Assembly: GCF_003391395.1 (NCBI RefSeq)
Contig: NZ_CP024190.1
Coordinates: 5,580,001 to 5,644,000 of the forward strand
From: Mycobacterium marinum
GTDB lineage: Bacteria > Actinomycetota > Actinomycetes > Mycobacteriales > Mycobacteriaceae
Length of the DNA stretch: 64,000 nt
Reading direction: 5' to 3'
Within the stretch, counting starts at the first letter, position 1. Each line of letters opens with the position of its first letter. Made by a program: the position numbers and the translations under genes. Below are positions 26,621 to 35,878 of this stretch, in pieces. The notes below the pieces were generated by a model, which was not told the DNA's origin, did not search any database, and was given only the letters and a program-made list of their open reading frames with translations.

Positions 26621-27423
26621 CCCGGACCCAGCCGGTATTCGCCAGTCTGCGGATCGCGGTACCAGCCCGCCGCGGCGTGGGTGCCACCGTCGACGTGAAT
26701 TGTCTGGCCGGTGACGTAGCGCGCCATGTCAGAGGCGAGAAACACCGCGACACTTGCTATCTCATCGACATCACCGGGGCGCCCCAACGGGACCAGACTT
26801 CCTATGTGCTCCAATGCCGCGGCGTCGCCCAGCTGCGCCAGCCCCTCGGTCATCGTGATATCGGGTGCGATCGCATTCACCCGAATGCCGTGGTGCGCCA
26901 GCTCCAGTGCCGCGGTCTTGGTGTAGTTGACAACGCCCGCCTTGGCGGCGGCGTACGCCGCGTAACCAGGCGCGGCCCGCACTCCCTCGATCGAGGTGAT
27001 CGCCATGATGCTGCCCGGTAGCCCCGAGGCAACCAGCCGCCGGGCCACCCGCTGGGTACACAGCAGCACATGACCTAAGTTGCTGCGGTAGAGCGCATCC
27101 CAGCCCTTCTCACTGGTCTGCAGCAGCGGCGACCAGAACACCCCGCCCACGTTGTTGACCAGGATGGTTACCTCGCCCAGTTCGGCGTGGGTTCGCTGCA
27201 GGGCGGCGTCCACCTGGTCGCCGCTGCGTACATCGATGGCGATGCCCAGGCCACCAACCTCGGCTGCGGCCTGCGCGCAGGTTTGCGGGTCCCGCTCCCA
27301 TATCGCCACCGAGGCACCGAACGCCGCAAGGCCAGCGGCGACGCCACGACCAATCCCCGATCCCGCGCCGGTCACCACCGCCACCCGGCCGTTGAGCAGG
27401 ACATCCGCGGGATCAATTGCCAT
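26617..27423 (-). CDS. SDR family oxidoreductase
   Basis: 268 residues, a classical SDR: VVTGAGSGIGRG, NNVGG (NNAG variant), ITSIEG...YAAAKAG catalytic Tyr/Lys, and TGQTIHVDGGTH. It probably oxidises a 3-hydroxyacyl-CoA or alcohol with NAD. It is the last gene of the nine-gene operon that begins with the TetR gene at 36544; the CoA-transferase stop is 8 bp upstream. It shares a CTAG stop overlap with the convergent SDR. Confidence 0.92.
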   Translation of the reverse strand: MAIDPADVLLNGRVAVVTGAGSGIGRGVAAGLAAFGASVAIWERDPQTCAQAAAEVGGLGIAIDVRSGDQVDAALQRTHAELGEVTILVNNVGGVFWSPLLQTSEKGWDALYRSNLGHVLLCTQRVARRLVASGLPGSIMAITSIEGVRAAPGYAAYAAAKAGVVNYTKTAALELAHHGIRVNAIAPDITMTEGLAQLGDAAALEHIGSLVPLGRPGDVDEIASVAVFLASDMARYVTGQTIHVDGGTHAAAGWYRDPQTGEYRLGPG

Positions 27424-27431
27424 GGTGCTGT

Positions 27432-29867
27432 TCAGGTTGCCGAGTACATTGCCGAGGCCGCCCCGATAACACCGTCAGATTCCAGCTCGGATATCTCCGC
27501 CGCGGTCAGGCCCAGCTCGGTCAGCAACTCACGGTTGTGCTGACCCAACAGGGGCGCTGGTTCGGTGTGAAATCGTCCTGGCCAACCGGACAGCCGCATC
27601 GGCACCGTGCTGAGCCTGGCCGGGCCGTTCACCGGATGATCCACCACCTCGAAGAAGCCGCGCGAAGCCAACTGGGCCAACTCCGACTGCCGATGCGGTT
27701 GCATCACCTTGGCCACCGGTACACCGGCTTGCCATAGGGTGGCCACGATCTCGTCGCTGCCCCGCTGCCCGCACCACGCCGCCAAATGGTCGTCAATGAC
27801 GTCTTCGTGGGTCCGCCGGCCGGGCGCTGTGGCCAGGCTTGGTTCGGCTGCCCAAGAGGGTGATCCGAGCGCAGCACCCAGCTGCTGCCAGTGCTGGTCA
27901 GTCGAGACCGCAATAGCAACCCAGCTGTCCAGGTGGCCGAACTCGTCGATGTCAGAGCTGCGGTAGAGGTTTTGCGGCACAGCGGCGGGGCCGCGGTTGC
28001 CCGCGCGCTCCAGCAGCCGCCCGTACGCGCTGTATTCGATGACCTGCTCCGCAGCGATGTTCAGCGCGGCGTCCACCATCGCCGCTTCCACCAGCACACC
28101 CCGACCGGTGCGCCGCCGGTGCTCGAGCGCCAGCAGCAGCGCATTGGCCGCATGCACACCCGCATTGGGATCGCCGACCGAATACGGCTCATACGGTGTG
28201 AGGTCGGGATAGCCCGTCATCCAGCTTATTCCGGCCGCGGACTCGATGACATAAGCAAACGCCGGATTGTCGCGCCACGGTCCGTCCAGGCCGAATCCAG
28301 GCATGCGTAGCAGGATGGCATCAGACCGAATCGACTGCACCGTGGTGAAATCCAGACCCAGCTGGTCCAGGACGCGCGGAGTGAAGTTCTCGGCTATCAC
28401 GTCACAGGTTGTGATCAACCGGTGCAACACTTCCCGACCCCGCGAATCCCCCAGGTCCAGCGTCACACCCTTCTTGTTGGTGTTCAGCGCCACGAAAATG
28501 GGCGACTTCTCCCACCATTGGTCTTCGGTCACGGGTACGCCGGCAATCAGCCGGGTACCGTCGGGACGGCGGGTCGATTCGACGTGGATCACCTCGGCGC
28601 CGAGCATGGCCAACAGGTGCGTGCACGACGGTCCCGCCCAGAATGTGGTCAGGTCGAGCACGCGAATGCCACTCAGAGGCAGTCGCGTCAGAACCTGCGG
28701 CGTCGGTACCGGCCTGGGCTTCAGTTCGGCCGTCCGGTAGTGGTCGCCATGTTCCCCGAGCCGCGGCGCCGGACCGGGGCGGCGCAGGTGCACCGAACTG
28801 ATCCGGTACGGATGGGCCGGTTGCAGGAACCCGTCGCGGGGGTTGCGGACAAAGGAACCTCGCGCCTGAAATTGGTCGAGCGAGGCGATGTTGGCCCCAT
28901 TGGCCACCGGCGCGTTGGGAATCCGGAACGCCGTCGCGAGTTCCCGGATCTCGTCGGACGGATGGCTGCGCAGCCAGTCGTAGATCTCCTCGGCATGGAG
29001 GTTGGCTTGTTCGGTGATCGACAACGGCGATTGCTCGTCGATCCACTCCGGGTGACCGACCATCGCGCACAGGTCGAACCACTGCTGCGCGGTTCCACAT
29101 CCCAGATCGACCAGCCCGTCTTGGGCACACGCCACCCCCGGTACGGTCAACCGCCGAGCGTCACGCCATGGCCGGCCGAGCATTTCGAAATAGGTGACGG
29201 GATAGTAAGTCTGGCTGAGAATTTGGGTCTCCAGCATGGATAGGTCGATCAGTTCTCCCCATCCATCGCTGATCCGGCGGTGCCGGGAGGCCAGGGTGGC
29301 CACGCTGGCATATGCTCCGGCCAGGTATTCGCCGACTTGCCCGCCGACGAAGACGGGCGCGCGATCGGCGAGGCCACGTCCGAGCCCGATGATTGCGCCT
29401 GACCACGCCTGCAGGGTGAACTCGGTCGCCGGCCGGTCGTGCCAGGGCCCCTCCAGCCCGAACGGGGTTATCGACGTGACCGTGAGCTGCGGATGGCGCC
29501 GGTGCAGCTCTTGCGGTCCAAGGCGCGGGTGCTCAGCGACTCTGGAACCTGGCGACCACACCACCGCGTCGGCGGCGGCCAGGAGCGCCTCGACCAACGC
29601 CAGGTCGCGATCGGATTCGGGTGCCGCGACGACGCTGTGCTGGCTACCGGCCAGGAAGTTGAACAGGGCGCCGTCGTTGCCCTCGGGTATGGCGGTGCCC
29701 GAAGCCGACCACCAGCGCAACGGATCACCCTCTGGTGGCTCGACTTTGACGATGTCAGCACCGCCGTCGGCGAGCAGTTTGGTGCAATATGCGCCCGCGA
29801 TACCGGTGGACAGATCCACCACCCGGTAACCGGCCAGGGGCGGCTGAGCTGACGGTGTGGCCTCCAC
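27432..29867 (-). CDS. Class III CoA-transferase, two fused CaiB/BaiF domains
   Basis: 811 residues from a GTG overlapping the crotonase stop by one base. The first CaiB domain starts YRVVDLSTGIAGAYCTKLLADGGADIVKVEPP. The second starts IRVLDLTTFWAGPSCTHLLAMLGAEVIHVES. In the second half the catalytic Asp is present (Asp566 in SVGDPNAGVHAANA). The aligned position in the first half reads GGQVGEY (around residues 175-180), with no Asp. One half is therefore likely catalytic and the other structural. It transfers CoA between carboxylic acids, presumably activating the substrate for the adjacent crotonase and SDR. Confidence 0.9.
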   Translation of the reverse strand: MEATPSAQPPLAGYRVVDLSTGIAGAYCTKLLADGGADIVKVEPPEGDPLRWWSASGTAIPEGNDGALFNFLAGSQHSVVAAPESDRDLALVEALLAAADAVVWSPGSRVAEHPRLGPQELHRRHPQLTVTSITPFGLEGPWHDRPATEFTLQAWSGAIIGLGRGLADRAPVFVGGQVGEYLAGAYASVATLASRHRRISDGWGELIDLSMLETQILSQTYYPVTYFEMLGRPWRDARRLTVPGVACAQDGLVDLGCGTAQQWFDLCAMVGHPEWIDEQSPLSITEQANLHAEEIYDWLRSHPSDEIRELATAFRIPNAPVANGANIASLDQFQARGSFVRNPRDGFLQPAHPYRISSVHLRRPGPAPRLGEHGDHYRTAELKPRPVPTPQVLTRLPLSGIRVLDLTTFWAGPSCTHLLAMLGAEVIHVESTRRPDGTRLIAGVPVTEDQWWEKSPIFVALNTNKKGVTLDLGDSRGREVLHRLITTCDVIAENFTPRVLDQLGLDFTTVQSIRSDAILLRMPGFGLDGPWRDNPAFAYVIESAAGISWMTGYPDLTPYEPYSVGDPNAGVHAANALLLALEHRRRTGRGVLVEAAMVDAALNIAAEQVIEYSAYGRLLERAGNRGPAAVPQNLYRSSDIDEFGHLDSWVAIAVSTDQHWQQLGAALGSPSWAAEPSLATAPGRRTHEDVIDDHLAAWCGQRGSDEIVATLWQAGVPVAKVMQPHRQSELAQLASRGFFEVVDHPVNGPARLSTVPMRLSGWPGRFHTEPAPLLGQHNRELLTELGLTAAEISELESDGVIGAASAMYSAT

Positions 29868-30859
29868 TAACCTTTTTTCTTCTTCTGCTTGGCAGGCTTG
29901 CCGGTGCCGTCTTTGGCCCGCGATTTCTTGCTCAGGCGCCACTCCGGTGGGAACCGGCTGTCATTGTCCTTGACCGCATCGCCCAGACCCTGCTCGATGG
30001 CGTCATCGAGCATGAGGTCATCGGTGTCGGCCCGCACACCGCTGCCCATCGACTCGAAGAAGCCACTGAGCAGGCTGCCCATGTACTCGCCCTGGAACTG
30101 TTTCATGATTTCGAAGAAGACCTTCTGCATGAACACCGTGTCGTTAGGCCGGTTGCGCGCACAGGCCAACGCATACTTGGCCACCTCGGCTTCGAGTTCC
30201 TCGCGCGGTACCACGCTGTTGAGAAAGTTGCAGTCCTGCATCTCCGCGGCGGTGAAAGCCCTTCCGGTGAAGACCATTTCCTGAAACTTGCGGATGCCCA
30301 TGGTCTGCGCCCACCACCACATCCGCGGACCCCAGCCGTAGTAGCGGAATGACGGATGCCCGAAGAGCGCATCATCGCTGGAGATCACCAGATCAGCGTC
30401 GGCCGCCTGATAGAAGTGCCAGCCATAGCAGTAACCCTTGACCTCCAGGATGGAGATCTTCTTGAAATCCTGCAGGCCACGAATCCCGGCGTTCGGATTG
30501 GCATACCACTGGCTGACCGATGCGCCATGACGAAAAGAGCCCAACGGCGGATACTTGACCTCCTCAGCGCCGATCCGGAATTCGGCAAGCCGCGGGCCCT
30601 GATCCGGAGAGTTCATCACCTCCATGAACTCTTCGAGATCCGCACCCGAGCCCAGATCCTCTCCCTCGCCGCGAATCACCAGTACCTTGACCTCGTCATC
30701 GATGCTGGCCCGGTGCAGCAGATCGGCGTAGCGCAGTCGCGCGGCTATCGTCGGCGCATTCAGATGGCCGGGGCGATCGAAGGTGATGGTGGCGATTCGG
30801 GTCTCGGGGTCCTTGTCATACCGGATCACCTTGTCCACCGGCGGCTCCGATTTTGGCAT
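29867..30859 (-). CDS. Enoyl-CoA hydratase/isomerase (crotonase) family
   Basis: 330 residues starting MPKSEPPVDKVIRYD; an ATG 34 codons upstream was rejected because it lies inside the previous gene. Crotonase core: ATITFDRPGHLNAPT, VLVIRGEGEDLGSGADLEEF, KGYCYGWHFYQAADADLVIS. It is longer than a standard crotonase (~260) because of a Trp-rich insertion (GWGPRMWWWAQ) and a C-terminal tail ending in a Lys-rich KQKKKKG. The reaction could be hydration, isomerisation or C-C bond hydrolysis. Confidence 0.88.
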   Translation of the reverse strand: MPKSEPPVDKVIRYDKDPETRIATITFDRPGHLNAPTIAARLRYADLLHRASIDDEVKVLVIRGEGEDLGSGADLEEFMEVMNSPDQGPRLAEFRIGAEEVKYPPLGSFRHGASVSQWYANPNAGIRGLQDFKKISILEVKGYCYGWHFYQAADADLVISSDDALFGHPSFRYYGWGPRMWWWAQTMGIRKFQEMVFTGRAFTAAEMQDCNFLNSVVPREELEAEVAKYALACARNRPNDTVFMQKVFFEIMKQFQGEYMGSLLSGFFESMGSGVRADTDDLMLDDAIEQGLGDAVKDNDSRFPPEWRLSKKSRAKDGTGKPAKQKKKKG

Positions 30860-30861
30860 GG

Positions 30862-31980
30862 CTAGGCCTGCCACATCGGGCTGGCGGTCAACACCTCGGG
30901 TCCATCGGCGTTGACCAACACCGCTTCGCGGCCAAACACGGCGCCCACCCCGGCCTCCCACACGTAACCCGTCACGGCAAGAACCATTCCCGGCTCCAAT
31001 CGGTCATTGGCCGCCGTCGCGGGCAGCTGGGCGGAGATGACCGGCGGGTCAAAGCCCATTCCCAGGCCCCGCGCTACCGGCATCGGCGGCGCCGGTTCTC
31101 CGGCCTGCCGGTAGGCATTCAGCAATTCGCCGGCCCCCGCACCCGGCTGGCACGCTAAAAGCAGCCCATCCCACAGCTTCGCCCATCGTTGGTACAGCGG
31201 CGCGGCGCCCGCAACACCGTCTGCGGGCCAGGTTCGGCCCACCTCGCCGATGTATCCGCCGGCCAGGACCCCCGCGGAGAAGGCCACCAAGTCCCCGGAC
31301 CGGACGCGACGATCGCCGCTGGCCCGCCGCCACGGGTGCTCGCGCGAAGTCACCCACGCCACATCCTGATTGGAGGGAGTGCTGACGCCGCCGGCCGCCA
31401 CCGCTTCCACCAGCACGCCGGCCAGCAGCTGTTCACCGACCCCGGTTCGCAGCTCGGCTACCGCCGCGGCCAGCCCGGACTCGGCGACCGCGATGGCTGC
31501 CCGCAGCGCGACCACCTCCTCGTCCGTCTTGATCCGCCGGGCGGCGCGCATCGCGAGCTCGCCGTCGACCAGCTCCGCGTTGGGAAATGCCTGCGGCAGC
31601 AGCTGGGCGAAGACCGGTGACAGCGCGTCGGTCCCCACCCGCCGGGCGGTGGCGGCACCGTCGATGCGCTCGAGCACCGAAATGGTGTTCATCGGGTTCC
31701 ACGAGATGCCATAGAGGTTCTCGTGCGGGATGTCATCGGGAACGCCTTCATCCCAGGTGCTGAGCAGATGAATGGCACCTGTCGCGCGGACCAGGACGCA
31801 GGTGGGGCCGAACGGCCTGGTACCGGCGACCCAAAGTTGTGGAGTGCCCGAGACATAGCGGACGTTGGCCTGCCTACCGAGAACCAGGAGATCGAGATCG
31901 TGGGCCGCCATCTGCTCGAGCGCACGTTGCCGGCGCCCACAACGCAGCGCTCTATTGTCGGGCAGTACTTCAGTCGACAT
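30862..31980 (-). CDS. M24 (creatinase/aminopeptidase-fold) protein with degenerate metal site
   Basis: 372 residues; an ATG three codons earlier (31989) is an alternative. The N-terminal creatinase-like domain and C-terminal pita-bread fold are recognisable (RIKTDEEVVALRAAIAVAE; FSAGVLAGGYIGEVGRTW; LEPGMVLAVTGYVWE). The metal ligands of M24 peptidases are largely gone: the first Asp is not present, the second is Glu-like (GEVGRTW), the GHGIG His is replaced in ARGLGMGF, and the GMVxxxEP Glu is replaced. It is probably non-metallo, or a partner of the intact M24 protein encoded just upstream, with which it overlaps by 11 bp. Confidence 0.82.
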   Translation of the reverse strand: MSTEVLPDNRALRCGRRQRALEQMAAHDLDLLVLGRQANVRYVSGTPQLWVAGTRPFGPTCVLVRATGAIHLLSTWDEGVPDDIPHENLYGISWNPMNTISVLERIDGAATARRVGTDALSPVFAQLLPQAFPNAELVDGELAMRAARRIKTDEEVVALRAAIAVAESGLAAAVAELRTGVGEQLLAGVLVEAVAAGGVSTPSNQDVAWVTSREHPWRRASGDRRVRSGDLVAFSAGVLAGGYIGEVGRTWPADGVAGAAPLYQRWAKLWDGLLLACQPGAGAGELLNAYRQAGEPAPPMPVARGLGMGFDPPVISAQLPATAANDRLEPGMVLAVTGYVWEAGVGAVFGREAVLVNADGPEVLTASPMWQA

Positions 31981-33205
31981 AAGGGTCATACGGGTAGTCG
32001 GTCAAGCGCGTCGAGCCCTCCTCGGTGATCACCAGAACCTCTTCACTGCGGTAGCCTCCGGTACCGTCTTCCCACACAACTGGCTCGAGCACCAGCACCA
32101 TGCCCGGCTCCAGCACGAAGTTCTCATCGAACTCCTCACCGAGATCGGTTCCGATCATCGGCATTTCGGCCGCGTTTACACCGATTCCGTGGCCCAGATA
32201 GAAGTGCGGCAACCAGGGCCGAGCACCGCCATTGGCCGCCGTTGCGGCCCTGGCCAACTCGGCTGCCGTCGCGCCGGCGCGGGCCACGCCGACCACGGCG
32301 CTCATGATCTCGCGCCACCTGTCGAACTGTTGCTGCTGCCGTGGCTGCGGGTCACGCCCCACGATCCAGGTCCGCCCGAAGTCTGAGCAGTAGCCCTGGT
32401 AGGTGATGCTCACGTCGGTCCACAGCACGTCGCCTGCGGCGAGTTCTCGCTCGGTGCTCAGCAGCGGCAGCGCCAAGTCGCCGTGGGTGGTCCACACACC
32501 CTCGGCCCTGCTTGCCGGCATGACCTGCCAGATCGGTTCGAGCATGCTGGCGGTGGCGCCCAGTTCGAAGGCCCGGCGCAGAAAGCGCGCGGATAGCTCG
32601 ATCTGCCGAATCCCGGGCGCCAGCGCCTCGTGCACTTGCACCATCGCCGCATCGGTGATTCGGACGGCGTTGCGGATGCACGCGAGTTCATCTGAGGTCT
32701 TGATCACCTTGGCGGCACTCACGACGGCGCTCGCATCGACGGGGGCACCGCTGGGGAACAGCAGCTTTGCGGCTCGTGCCATGGCACCGGTCAACTCGTC
32801 GACCGCGATGGTGGCTGCCGGTGGGATCAGCTCCGACAACAGGCGCGCGAAATTCTCTACTCCTTCGTCGAATTCGAGGTAGACCGGACCGTGCAGGTGA
32901 TCGGCGGGCAACTCCGACTCCTGGGATGCGCCCTCCCGAAACGGCAGAAACAGGTGCGGCCACTGGTCGCAGGCCAGCACCACCGCCACCGGGCGCTCGA
33001 CGTAGGACAGCCCGGCGTCTCCCAGCGGCCAACTGGCGCCGGTGGCGTAGACGACGGCGCTGTTACCCAACAAGATCATCGCGTCGACGCCGCGATCGGC
33101 CATCGCGCGGCGGAGCCTGGACCCCGTCTCGCGCCGCATCCGGGTCAGGTCCGGCCGCTCCGGAATCTGCATCTCAGGCGAGGGCGGCCGCGCGAACGTC
33201 GTCAT
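31970..33205 (-). CDS. M24 family metallohydrolase (Xaa-Pro dipeptidase / creatinase fold), intact metal site
   Basis: 411 residues, GAGGAG before the ATG. Metal ligands are visible: the two Asp in VLWTDVSITYQGYCSDFGRTW, His in LGHGIGVN, Glu in GMVLVLEPVVWE and Glu in YRSEEVLV. The fold serves aminopeptidases, prolidases, creatinase and the DMSP lyase DddP. Beside a P450, an amidohydrolase and a CoA-transferase, a small-molecule hydrolase or lyase role is as likely as peptidase activity. It is cotranslated with the degenerate homologue. Confidence 0.88.
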   Translation of the reverse strand: MTTFARPPSPEMQIPERPDLTRMRRETGSRLRRAMADRGVDAMILLGNSAVVYATGASWPLGDAGLSYVERPVAVVLACDQWPHLFLPFREGASQESELPADHLHGPVYLEFDEGVENFARLLSELIPPAATIAVDELTGAMARAAKLLFPSGAPVDASAVVSAAKVIKTSDELACIRNAVRITDAAMVQVHEALAPGIRQIELSARFLRRAFELGATASMLEPIWQVMPASRAEGVWTTHGDLALPLLSTERELAAGDVLWTDVSITYQGYCSDFGRTWIVGRDPQPRQQQQFDRWREIMSAVVGVARAGATAAELARAATAANGGARPWLPHFYLGHGIGVNAAEMPMIGTDLGEEFDENFVLEPGMVLVLEPVVWEDGTGGYRSEEVLVITEEGSTRLTDYPYDPYVD

Positions 33206-33214
33206 CAGAACTCC

Positions 33215-34390
33215 TCAGAGTCCCAGGAATTCGGTGATGTTGCCGCTGACTATCCGGGCGGCATGCTGCGGCCCGACCGCGTCGACGACAGCGGCCAGCG
33301 ACTTCTCCGAATAGCCGTAGGTGCTCTCATTGTGCGGATAGTCCGAGGACCACATGACCTTGCCGACCCCGATGCGATCGATCAGTTCCAGTCCCAGCGG
33401 GTCAACCATGAACGATGCGCTCATGTGCTTGTCCCAGTAGTAGCGAACGTCATGCTCGAGCGGCCGGTTGAACATGTGCTGATAGGACGCCACCAAATGC
33501 TCAGCGTCCTGTAGTGCCCAGGGCACCCAGGCGATGCCGCCTTCGAACCAGCCGACCCGCAAACCCGGATGCTGGTCGAGGATGCCGCCGAAGATGTACT
33601 TGGAAAACGTCTCCCGGAATCCGTCGATATTGATCATCATCCCGACGACGACGCTGTTGAACTCACAGGGGCTCTTGGGCGGGGTCTCGCCGATGTGGTG
33701 GGTGATCGGCATGCCGGAAGCCTCGATCTCGTCCCAGACTGGCCGCATGGTCGTGCTCGCGTAGTCGATAGGGTTGCCGTCGTCGTCCTTGCCCGGGTTT
33801 AGCGGCATCAAAAAGGTCTTGAGTCCAAGCGATTTCAGTTCCTCTAGGGTGCGGCGAGTTCCGTCGGGGTCCCACCAGTTGATCAGCCCGGCACCGTAGA
33901 AATGACCGGCGGAGCGCTCCTGCAGTTCGGCGATGTACTCGTTGTAAATGCGGAATGCGAGTTCCCGAAGCATCTTGTCCGGGTAGTGAAAGAGGGCGAG
34001 CACCGCGTTGGGAAAGGCGAGCTCCTTGTCGACCCCGTCCTCACGAAGTTCCTGGATCCTCGCCTCGATGTTGGTGCTGGCGGCCCCGGGCAGGTCATCG
34101 TATTGCATGAGGACCGCGCTGAAGTCGCCCGGAAGGAACGACTGGCCCTTGCGCCCGACCTGAAAAGCACCGTCTTCGTACCAGATACGCGGTGCCTTGT
34201 CCTTCAGATCGTCCGGGAAGCGCTCATAGAAGATGTCGGCGGCCAGCGATATGTGATTGTCGGCCGAGAACACCACCGTGCCCTCGGGCAGCCCCACATT
34301 GATGCCGCTGGCATGTCCCCGGCGATTCTTCGGTGCTCCAAAGCCTTCCGGCGGGTAGAGCGAGACGGAGCTGGTTGGGGCCGACATCAT
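33215..34390 (-). CDS. Amidohydrolase-2 family protein
   Basis: 391 residues, GGAGGATCA six bases before the ATG. The D-x-H-type start is VVFSADNHISLAA. The middle His pair is in PITHHIGETPP and the late motif is VMWSSDYPHNESTY. It is a paralogue of 12108-13406 (same WSSDYPH-type end). It probably acts as a metal-dependent hydrolase or decarboxylase on the P450 product. It is the fourth gene of the TetR-led operon, 34 bp after the P450. Confidence 0.86.
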   Translation of the reverse strand: MMSAPTSSVSLYPPEGFGAPKNRRGHASGINVGLPEGTVVFSADNHISLAADIFYERFPDDLKDKAPRIWYEDGAFQVGRKGQSFLPGDFSAVLMQYDDLPGAASTNIEARIQELREDGVDKELAFPNAVLALFHYPDKMLRELAFRIYNEYIAELQERSAGHFYGAGLINWWDPDGTRRTLEELKSLGLKTFLMPLNPGKDDDGNPIDYASTTMRPVWDEIEASGMPITHHIGETPPKSPCEFNSVVVGMMINIDGFRETFSKYIFGGILDQHPGLRVGWFEGGIAWVPWALQDAEHLVASYQHMFNRPLEHDVRYYWDKHMSASFMVDPLGLELIDRIGVGKVMWSSDYPHNESTYGYSEKSLAAVVDAVGPQHAARIVSGNITEFLGL

Positions 34391-34424
34391 TGATCCTCCA
34401 TTCGGATCCGGGTTGAGACAGTGG

Positions 34425-35675
34425 TCACCAGGTCACGGGTAGTTCGTAGACCCCATAGGCCAGGCGGTCGTCTTTGAACGGGACGTCTTCGAGCGCAGTG
34501 GCCAGCGTCAGCGTGGGGATGCGCTGCAAGAGAGTGCGGTAGACAATCTGCAACTCGGCGCGGGCGAGCTGTTGGCCGACGCACTGGTGCCTGCCGTAGC
34601 CGAAGGCGACGTTGCGCTCGGCGCCCGCGCGGTGCAGATATAGCCGATCCGGTTCGGCGAACGCGTGCGCATCCCAGTTCGCCGGAGCGAGATCGATGAT
34701 GATGCCTTCGCCGGCGCGGATGGTTTCTCCGCCAATGTGAATGTCTTCGTGGGCGACCCGGCGCTGGCCGTTTTGAATGATGCTGAGGTAGCGCAGCAGT
34801 TCCTCGACCGCATTCGCGACGATCTTGGGGTCGTGGGCATCCCGCAGAATCCCAGCCTGGTCGGGGTTCACCAGCAACGCGAGCACGCCAAGACCGATCA
34901 TGTTTGCGGTGGTCTCGTGTCCGGCGATCAGCAAGCCGGTGCCCAACTGGGCGGCCTCCTTGACGCTGAGCTCACCGGCCTTGGCCCGCTCGGCCAGATC
35001 GGAGACCGCGTCTTCGGCCGGGTTCGCCATTTTGGCTTCGACCAGCTCAGCCAGATACTTGTGCAGGCTCATCGCGCCTTTGACGGTGTCCGCACCGGTC
35101 GCGTACCGGGCCAGCCCGACATTGGCGTGGTGCTGAAACATCTCGGCGTCCTCGTAGGGCACCCCCAGCAGTTGACTGATCACCAACGACGGCACCGGCA
35201 GGGCCAGTTTGGCAACAAGGTCGGCTGGCTGCGGGCCGGCCAGCATCGCATCGATGTGCTCGTCGGTGATCTGCTGGATGGTGGGGCGTAGTGCTTCCAC
35301 CCTCTTGAAGGTGAACGGTTTCGACAGCATCCGCCGAAATCGGGTGTGCTCTTCGCCGTCGGCGGTGAACACCGAGCGGGGACGCTTGTGAACGGTCGAC
35401 AACATGCCCGCATTCCAGTGCGGGAAGCCCGGCAGCCGATCATCAACGCTTACCCGTGAGTCGGAAAACAGCTCGCGCACTTGCTCATATCCCGTGATGA
35501 GCCACGGTGTGCTGCCGTCCCAGATGCGCACCCTGGTTAGCGGCCTAGCTGCCGCCAGGGCCATGACTCCTGGCGGCGGGGCGAACGGACAGCCCGCGGA
35601 CCGCGACATCGGATAGTCCGGGATTCCCGCCGCCGTCTCGGGGCTGGGGCTTGCGAGCGTGTCGGACACGGTCAC
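34425..35675 (-). CDS. Cytochrome P450, CYP105-like
   Basis: 416 residues. CYP105-type features are the N-terminal CPFAPPPGV, the I-helix GLLIAGHETTANM, and the heme loop FGYGRHQCVGQQLARAEL with Cys365. The GTG start overlaps the ferredoxin stop (GTGA); a second GTG at 35669 has better GAGGAG spacing and could be the real start. Its donor is the ferredoxin immediately upstream. CYP105 enzymes hydroxylate varied xenobiotic and terpenoid substrates, so the substrate cannot be predicted. Confidence 0.93.
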   Translation of the reverse strand: MTVSDTLASPSPETAAGIPDYPMSRSAGCPFAPPPGVMALAAARPLTRVRIWDGSTPWLITGYEQVRELFSDSRVSVDDRLPGFPHWNAGMLSTVHKRPRSVFTADGEEHTRFRRMLSKPFTFKRVEALRPTIQQITDEHIDAMLAGPQPADLVAKLALPVPSLVISQLLGVPYEDAEMFQHHANVGLARYATGADTVKGAMSLHKYLAELVEAKMANPAEDAVSDLAERAKAGELSVKEAAQLGTGLLIAGHETTANMIGLGVLALLVNPDQAGILRDAHDPKIVANAVEELLRYLSIIQNGQRRVAHEDIHIGGETIRAGEGIIIDLAPANWDAHAFAEPDRLYLHRAGAERNVAFGYGRHQCVGQQLARAELQIVYRTLLQRIPTLTLATALEDVPFKDDRLAYGVYELPVTW

Positions 35676-35866
35676 TCCTCGATCTTGATTGCCATCGCCG
35701 GGCAGGACGCGGCCGCCCTGCGGGCACCCTCGGCGAGCTCAGCGGGCGGATTCTCGTTGAGCAGGACGACCACACCGTCCTCGTCACGCTGGTCGAATAT
35801 CTCGGGTGCATTCATCACGCAGTTGCCCGACGATGCGCAGACGTTTTCATCGACAATCACTTTCAT
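35672..35866 (-). CDS. Ferredoxin, [3Fe-4S] type
   Basis: 64 residues, MKVIVDENVCASSGNC...SCPAMAIKIEE. The cluster motif is C-A-S-S-G-N-C plus CP, with Ser at the variable position. It lies between the TetR gene (12 bp upstream) and the P450 (GTGA overlap) and is the likely cognate donor for that P450. Confidence 0.93.
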   Translation of the reverse strand: MKVIVDENVCASSGNCVMNAPEIFDQRDEDGVVVLLNENPPAELAEGARRAAASCPAMAIKIEE

Positions 35867-35878
35867 CTGCGCCCCTTC

